From an uncultured Clostridia bacterium (GTDB lineage Bacteria; Bacillota; Clostridia; UBA1381), in NCBI GenBank assembly GCA_934454035.1, contig CAKSFY010000019.1:1-26711 (forward strand): a stretch of 26,711 nt of DNA, in the 5' to 3' direction. The position numbers and the translations under genes are program-made. The notes under the pieces are model-generated. The model worked only from the letters and a program-made list of their open reading frames with translations, had not been told where the DNA came from and did no database searches. Of the stretch, positions 22,505 through 26,711 are shown piece by piece. Numbering within the stretch: position 1 is the stretch's first letter; the number at the start of each line of letters is the position of its first letter.

Positions 22505-23176
22505 ATGAGAATACTTATTGCGGAGGACGAAAAATCCTTAAACAGAATTATTAAAAAAAGGCTCGAAGCAGAGGGCTACAGTGTTGACAGCTGTTTTGAC
22601 GGCGAAGAAGCAATGTTGTTTTTATCAACAGGTGAATTTGACGCTATGGTTCTGGATATTATGATGCCGAAATTAAACGGAATTGAGGTTTTGAAATCCC
22701 TGCGCTCCTCCGGTGATAATACTCCGGTGATTTTCCTGACTGCAAAGGACAGTATATCCGACAGGGTTGCGGGACTTGACGCAGGCGCGGAGGATTATCT
22801 TGTCAAGCCGTTCGCGTTTGAAGAGCTTCTTGCCAGAATCAGAGTTCTGACAAGAAAAAACGCAGGAAATTCAACAAATGTATTCTCACTTGCGGATCTT
22901 TCACTTGACAGGAAAAGCCGGATTGTAAAAAGGGGAGAAAGTATAATTAACCTTTCGGCAAAGGAATATGATATTTTGGAATATTTACTCATTAATAAAG
23001 GCATAATTTTGTCCCGTGAAAAAATCGAAAATCATGTTTGGAATTTTGATTATTCCGGCGGTACAAATGTAGTGGACGTGTATATCCGTTATCTCAGAAA
23101 GAAAATAGATGACGGATATGCATTAAAACTCATTCACACGGTCCGCGGAATGGGTTATGTCATGAGGGAAGAATAA
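22505..23176 (+). CDS. OmpR-family response regulator
   Basis: Partner of the histidine kinase encoded 7 nt downstream. The receiver domain shows the acidic pair E7/D8, phospho-acceptor D51 in MVLDIMMPKLNG, the FLTAKD threonine and VKPF lysine. The winged-helix effector domain is complete: LSAKEYDILEYLL, the recognition-helix region VVDVYIRYLRKKI, and the terminal HTVRGMGYVMR wing. 223 residues, the standard length. The SD is AGGGG, about 6 nt from ATG. Unlike the regulator at 18329, its effector domain is fully canonical, so the two probably recognise different sites. Signal and targets are unknown; the position after the CotH gene hints at envelope sensing but does not prove it. Confidence 0.95.
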   Translation: MRILIAEDEKSLNRIIKKRLEAEGYSVDSCFDGEEAMLFLSTGEFDAMVLDIMMPKLNGIEVLKSLRSSGDNTPVIFLTAKDSISDRVAGLDAGAEDYLVKPFAFEELLARIRVLTRKNAGNSTNVFSLADLSLDRKSRIVKRGESIINLSAKEYDILEYLLINKGIILSREKIENHVWNFDYSGGTNVVDVYIRYLRKKIDDGYALKLIHTVRGMGYVMREE

Positions 23177-23183
23177 AAAGGTT

Positions 23184-24545
23184 ATGAATAATATGAAAAG
23201 ACTTTCTTTAAAATGGAAAATAACTCTGTGGTACACTCTTGTTATGATTGTTATTTCGGCTACGGCTTTGTTTTTTATGACTTCTATGAGCAAAGCAATA
23301 ATTTACAGAGACATAAGCGGAAGAATTGCAAGAACCGTAAATGATTTTTCAAGGAGAATCAGCGCCCCGGACAGCAAGATAGAAAATATTCCGGAATTCG
23401 GGTTTTACGAGCAGGGTGTCCATATGACGGTGTATGACAGCGAAGGAAATATGATAGCAGGTAAAAGTCCGTTTGAAATCACCGACTCTGCAGAATTTAA
23501 AGACAATACTGTTGACACCGTGACGGAACGCGGAAATAAATTTTATATTTATACAAAGGAGGTTCACAGACCGGGCAAGACTTCCTTATGGGTAAAGGGA
23601 ACCGTGTCGGTAAGGGACGAAAGCTTTGCCGTCCAGTCTGCGGCAAAAACAAATATAGTGCTTACAATTGTTTTGATTATTATTGCGGCAGGCGGCGGAT
23701 ATATGATTATCAAAAAAGCACTTGAGCCTGTCAATAAAATAAGCAGGACGGCAAAGAGCATAAGTGAGAGCCGGGATCTTTCGCGCAGGATTAATATCGG
23801 CAGCGGAAAGGACGAAATTCACGATTTGGCAAATGTTTTTGACGAAATGCTTGATAAAATAGAGCAGACTGTGGAACGGGAAAAGCAGTTTACCTCTGAC
23901 GCGTCGCATGAACTCAGAACTCCTGTTGCGGTTATCCTCTCGGAGTGTGAATATATGACCGATTGCGCAAAAACATATGATGAAATGTTTGAATCAGCCG
24001 TTTCGGTTAAAGGACAGGCTGAAAAAATGTCAAAACTTATATCCGAACTTTTGACAATATCCAGAATGGATAAAAATACAATAAAGGCAAATATAGAAGA
24101 AGTCGATGTAAGTGAGCTTTTGGGATTCGTATGTGACGAACAGGAGGAAATTAACACAAAGGACATTACGCTTTCGCGGAATATCGAACCGGGCATAATT
24201 GCAAATGCCGACCGCTTCCTGCTTGCAAGGCTGTGTATTAATCTGATTTCAAATGCGTACAGTTACGGGAAGTCTGAAATTGTGGTTTCTTTGTCAAAGA
24301 ATGGAGACAAACTCAAATTAAGCGTAAAGGACGACGGAATCGGAATTTCTGATGAACATAAGGATAAAATATGGGAACGCTTTTACCAGGTTGACCCGTC
24401 GAGAAGTGACAACACAAACGGAAGCTGCGGACTCGGGCTTTCGATGGTAAAATGGATTGCTCAATGCCATGGCGGAAACGTCGGAGTTGAGAGTGAGCCG
24501 GGAGCGGGCAGTGTATTTACTTTTGTTATGCCGCTCGAAAAATAA
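23184..24545 (+). CDS. HAMP-containing sensor histidine kinase
   Basis: Membrane sensor kinase for the adjoining regulator. Domains in order: TM1 about 12-35, an extracytoplasmic sensor loop of about 120 residues, TM2 about 156-176, HAMP about 177-230, HisKA with phospho-acceptor H242 in SDASHELRTP, and HATPase_c with N-box NLISNAYSYG, G1 KDDGIGI, F-box ERFYQVD and G2 GLGLSMVKWI. All catalytic boxes are intact over 453 residues. Start is ambiguous: ATG at 23184 has AAGG only 2 nt upstream, whereas ATG at 23193 has it 11 nt upstream; the difference is three residues. The sensor loop resembles no ligand domain I can name. It could also phosphorylate the orphan regulator at 18329. Confidence 0.94.
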   Translation: MNNMKRLSLKWKITLWYTLVMIVISATALFFMTSMSKAIIYRDISGRIARTVNDFSRRISAPDSKIENIPEFGFYEQGVHMTVYDSEGNMIAGKSPFEITDSAEFKDNTVDTVTERGNKFYIYTKEVHRPGKTSLWVKGTVSVRDESFAVQSAAKTNIVLTIVLIIIAAGGGYMIIKKALEPVNKISRTAKSISESRDLSRRINIGSGKDEIHDLANVFDEMLDKIEQTVEREKQFTSDASHELRTPVAVILSECEYMTDCAKTYDEMFESAVSVKGQAEKMSKLISELLTISRMDKNTIKANIEEVDVSELLGFVCDEQEEINTKDITLSRNIEPGIIANADRFLLARLCINLISNAYSYGKSEIVVSLSKNGDKLKLSVKDDGIGISDEHKDKIWERFYQVDPSRSDNTNGSCGLGLSMVKWIAQCHGGNVGVESEPGAGSVFTFVMPLEK

Positions 24546-24548
24546 CGC

Positions 24549-24577
24549 TTTACAAACGGATTTTTATATGATAAAAT
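24549..24577 (+). promoter_or_regulatory. Promoter of the TetM-like GTPase gene
   Basis: TTTACA (24549-24554), 17-nt spacer, TAAAAT (24572-24577). It begins 4 nt after the kinase stop. The predicted start near 24584 is 3 nt before the perfect hairpin 24587-24622. Confidence 0.7.
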
Positions 24578-24586
24578 AAATAAAGA

Positions 24587-24622
24587 AAGCGCCTGTGTGA
24601 AAGGCATTTCACACAGGCGCTT
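24587..24622 (+). terminator. Perfect 16-bp hairpin at the start of the GTPase leader
   Basis: AAGCGCCTGTGTGAAA (24587-24602) pairs with TTTCACACAGGCGCTT (24607-24622) around GGCA. It is followed by AAATTTTATC, a weak T-tract. It may end the two-component transcript, or attenuate or stabilise the GTPase mRNA, whose promoter is just upstream. A three-codon reading frame (ATG GAA CGA TAG, 24638-24649) lies between it and the GTPase ATG. Confidence 0.65.
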
Positions 24623-24650
24623 AAATTTTATCACGGAATGGAACGATAGA

Positions 24651-26711
24651 ATGAAAAAAGCTGTTTTGGGAATTTTGGCGCATGTCGATTCGGGAAAAAC
24701 AACCCTGTCAGAGGCACTTTTGTATAATTCGGGAATGATTGACCGGCTCGGACGTGTCGATCATAAGGATGCATTTCTTGACACAAACGAGATGGAAAGA
24801 GACAGAGGTATTACAATTTTTTCCCATCAGGCCGTTATAAAAACAAAAGAAGCCGAGCTTATTCTTTTGGATACTCCGGGTCACGTGGATTTTTCGGCGG
24901 AAACGGAGAGGACCTTGTGCGCTCTTGACTATGCAATCCTGGTTGTCAGCGGTACAGAGGGTGTGCAAAGTCATACCGAAACACTGTGGAGACTTCTTAA
25001 AATATATAATATTCCGACTTTTATTTTTGTTAATAAAATGGATATTTCAGAGAGAGACCGAAAGGATATAACCGCGGAACTTAAAAACAAGCTTGACGGC
25101 GGCTGCGTTGATATTCAAAGCGACAGCTTTTTTGAAGATGCTGCACTTTTAAGCAAAAAGCTTTTGGACGAGTATGTCGAAACCGAAAAAATAGCGGACA
25201 ACAGCATTTCGGACGCAATTGCCGAGCGGAAGATTTTTTTGTGCCTGTTCGGAGCGGCACTTAAAAATGACGGTGTTGCGGAACTTTTGACAGTTATTGA
25301 AAAATATGTGCAAAACAGAGCTTATCCTGAAAATTTCGGAGCAAAGGTTTTTAAGATAAGTGAGGATGATAAAGGCAGAAGGCTTACTTTTTTAAAAATA
25401 ACCGGCGGAGAACTGCCTGTAAAAACGGTTATAAATGATGAAAAGGTGAATGAGCTCAGAATATATTCGGGCGATAAATACAAAAGCATAAATAAAGCCG
25501 AAGCAGGCTGCGTATGTGCCGCTTTGGGTCTTTCAAAAACATTTTCTGGAGAGGGACTCGGTTTTGAAGAAAATGACGGAGAGCTTATTTGTGAACCGGT
25601 GTTTAATTATGCTGTCAGATTACCGCAGGGAATGGATATTGCCGAAGCTCTGCCGAAATTCAAAAAGCTTGCTGAGGAGGAAACCAAGCTTAATGTGACA
25701 GTCAGTAATCTTACGATAAATGTTCGGGTTATGGGCGAAATTCAGCTGGAGATTATAAAAAGAATCTGTGCCGAACGTTTTGGTATGCAGATTGAATTTG
25801 AGCAGGGCAGCATTATTTATAAGGAGACCATAAAAGGGCAGGCTGAGGGAATAGGTCATTATGAGCCGCTTCGGCATTATGCTGAGGTTCATTTGCTTTT
25901 GGAGGAGGGCAAAAGAGGGAGCGGTATAGAAATTGCATCAAAATGCAGTGAGGATGCTCTTGATAAAAACTGGCAGAGACTTATTATGACTCATATTGCC
26001 GAAAAGACGCATTTAGGCGTTTTGTGCGGTTTCCCGATTACCGATATGAAAATAACCGTTATCGGCGGCAGAGCACATAAAAAACATACAGAGGGCGGCG
26101 ATTTCAGGCAGGCAACCTACAGAGCGGTGAGAAACGGACTCATGAAATCACAGAGCATTCTGCTTGAGCCGTATTACAGCTTTACTCTGGAGGTGCCGAC
26201 AGGCTCTGTCGGCAGAGCAATGACGGATTTGGAACTGCTCGGGGCAAAATTTTCACCGCCTGAAATGAGCGGCGATATCAGTATAATAAAGGGGAGCGCT
26301 CCCATTTCAAAAATGCGTGAATATCAAAAGGACGTTATGGCATACACAGGCGGCAGGGGCAGGCTTGCATGCAGCTTTAAAGGGTACGGGGAATGCTTGG
26401 ACAGTGATTCTGTAATAGACAGATGCGCGTATTCACCGGAAAGCGACGTCGAAAATACCCCCGATTCGGTTTTTTGTAAAAACGGCAGCGGTTTCACGGT
26501 TAAATGGGACGAGGTTGAAAAGTATGCTCATATTCCGCCGATGTCTGCGCAAAAGCCTGCCGAGACGGCAAGGGTAAAACGTCAAAGCACGCTGATTGCA
26601 GATGAAGAAGAACTTTTGAGAATTTTTGAAAACACATACGGAAAGGTAAAGCGAAAGAGCGTTAAGCCAATGCGGACACCAAAACAGACGGTTAAATATA
26701 AGGCGGCAAAA
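24651..26711 (+). CDS. TetM/EF-G-like ribosomal GTPase with C-terminal extension (3'-truncated by window)
   Basis: Translational GTPase acting at the ribosomal A site. G1 is AHVDSGKT (10-17), G2 lies in RDRGITI, G3 is DTPGH (74-78), G4 is NKMD (128-131). EF-G domain II, III, IV and V regions follow in order (RLPQGMDI, GEIQLEIIKRI, LLEPYYSF, MREYQKDVMAYTGGRGRL). The frame is open to the window edge at 687 codons, longer than the about 640 residues of Tet(M); the extra part ends in a helical EEELLRIFENTYG stretch and a Lys/Thr-rich linker. In domain IV the SPVST loop that Tet(M) uses to expel tetracycline is replaced by AHKKHTEGGDF. I therefore read it as a chromosomal housekeeping relative, not proven drug resistance. 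The SD is GGAACG about 6 nt from ATG. Confidence 0.88.
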   Translation, partial: MKKAVLGILAHVDSGKTTLSEALLYNSGMIDRLGRVDHKDAFLDTNEMERDRGITIFSHQAVIKTKEAELILLDTPGHVDFSAETERTLCALDYAILVVSGTEGVQSHTETLWRLLKIYNIPTFIFVNKMDISERDRKDITAELKNKLDGGCVDIQSDSFFEDAALLSKKLLDEYVETEKIADNSISDAIAERKIFLCLFGAALKNDGVAELLTVIEKYVQNRAYPENFGAKVFKISEDDKGRRLTFLKITGGELPVKTVINDEKVNELRIYSGDKYKSINKAEAGCVCAALGLSKTFSGEGLGFEENDGELICEPVFNYAVRLPQGMDIAEALPKFKKLAEEETKLNVTVSNLTINVRVMGEIQLEIIKRICAERFGMQIEFEQGSIIYKETIKGQAEGIGHYEPLRHYAEVHLLLEEGKRGSGIEIASKCSEDALDKNWQRLIMTHIAEKTHLGVLCGFPITDMKITVIGGRAHKKHTEGGDFRQATYRAVRNGLMKSQSILLEPYYSFTLEVPTGSVGRAMTDLELLGAKFSPPEMSGDISIIKGSAPISKMREYQKDVMAYTGGRGRLACSFKGYGECLDSDSVIDRCAYSPESDVENTPDSVFCKNGSGFTVKWDEVEKYAHIPPMSAQKPAETARVKRQSTLIADEEELLRIFENTYGKVKRKSVKPMRTPKQTVKYKAAK

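Noticed and set aside
23819..24196. Minus-strand open frame of 125 codons inside the histidine kinase gene
   Set aside because: Serine/isoleucine-rich antisense translation of conserved kinase codons; no SD or motifs.
24651..26711. Calling the GTPase a tetracycline-resistance determinant
   Set aside because: The drug-displacing SPVST loop is missing, the protein has an extension, and no mobile element signs surround it; only family similarity supports resistance.

Overview
The window reads as one contiguous stretch of an anaerobic Bacillota (Clostridia-type) chromosome. Evidence: moderately AT-rich DNA with strong purine-rich Shine-Dalgarno (SD) sites, some GTG/TTG starts, sigma-A type promoters with 17-nt spacers, an mreBCD-PBP2 cluster followed by methylglyoxal synthase, an SDR-type fructuronate reductase beside uxuA, a CotH protein with a copper-amine-oxidase-like 'stalk' domain, and a TetM-like GTPase of the chromosomal clostridial kind. 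I cannot assign family or genus. I found no rRNA, tRNA, CRISPR array, insertion sequence or prophage, and no gene-free gap exceeds 300 bases.

Layout. (1) 1-4869, plus strand: cell-elongation genes mreB (cut by the left edge), mreC, mreD and the class B PBP2, then mgsA from its own promoter. (2) 4894-6551, minus: hslO (Hsp33) and a Cof-type HAD phosphatase. (3) 6665-14190, minus: a seven-gene catabolic operon. Read 5' to 3' it runs TIM-barrel isomerase/epimerase, Gfo/Idh oxidoreductase, isomerase/epimerase, Gfo/Idh oxidoreductase, cytoplasmic (alpha/alpha)6 glycosidase-like protein, mannonate dehydratase, SDR fructuronate reductase. It is divergent from an AraC/cupin regulator, and the shared intergenic region holds a 21-bp-spaced direct repeat that looks like the operator. 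(4) 15199-18195: an AGCS Na+/amino-acid symporter, an SGNH hydrolase behind a perfect-consensus promoter, a strong terminator followed by a structured possibly repetitive intergenic block, and a hemolysin III family membrane protein (minus). (5) 18329-22436: an orphan OmpR-type response regulator, then VTC polyphosphate-polymerase-domain protein, DUF4956 membrane protein and a secreted CotH kinase-like protein with a stalk domain. Two nearly identical direct-repeat operators, placed identically over the -35 region, precede the regulator and the VTC operon, suggesting a small autoregulated regulon. (6) 22505-24545: a complete OmpR-type two-component system. (7) 24651-right edge: a TetM/EF-G-like translational GTPase with an unusual domain IV loop and a C-terminal extension that runs off the window.

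The two most interesting systems are the VTC-DUF4956-CotH surface/polyphosphate module with its inferred dedicated regulator, and the uronate operon with two alternating isomerase/oxidoreductase pairs, which fits (but does not prove) oxidation-elimination cleavage of a glycoside feeding mannonate catabolism. All functional assignments are by reading motifs; no database search was run.
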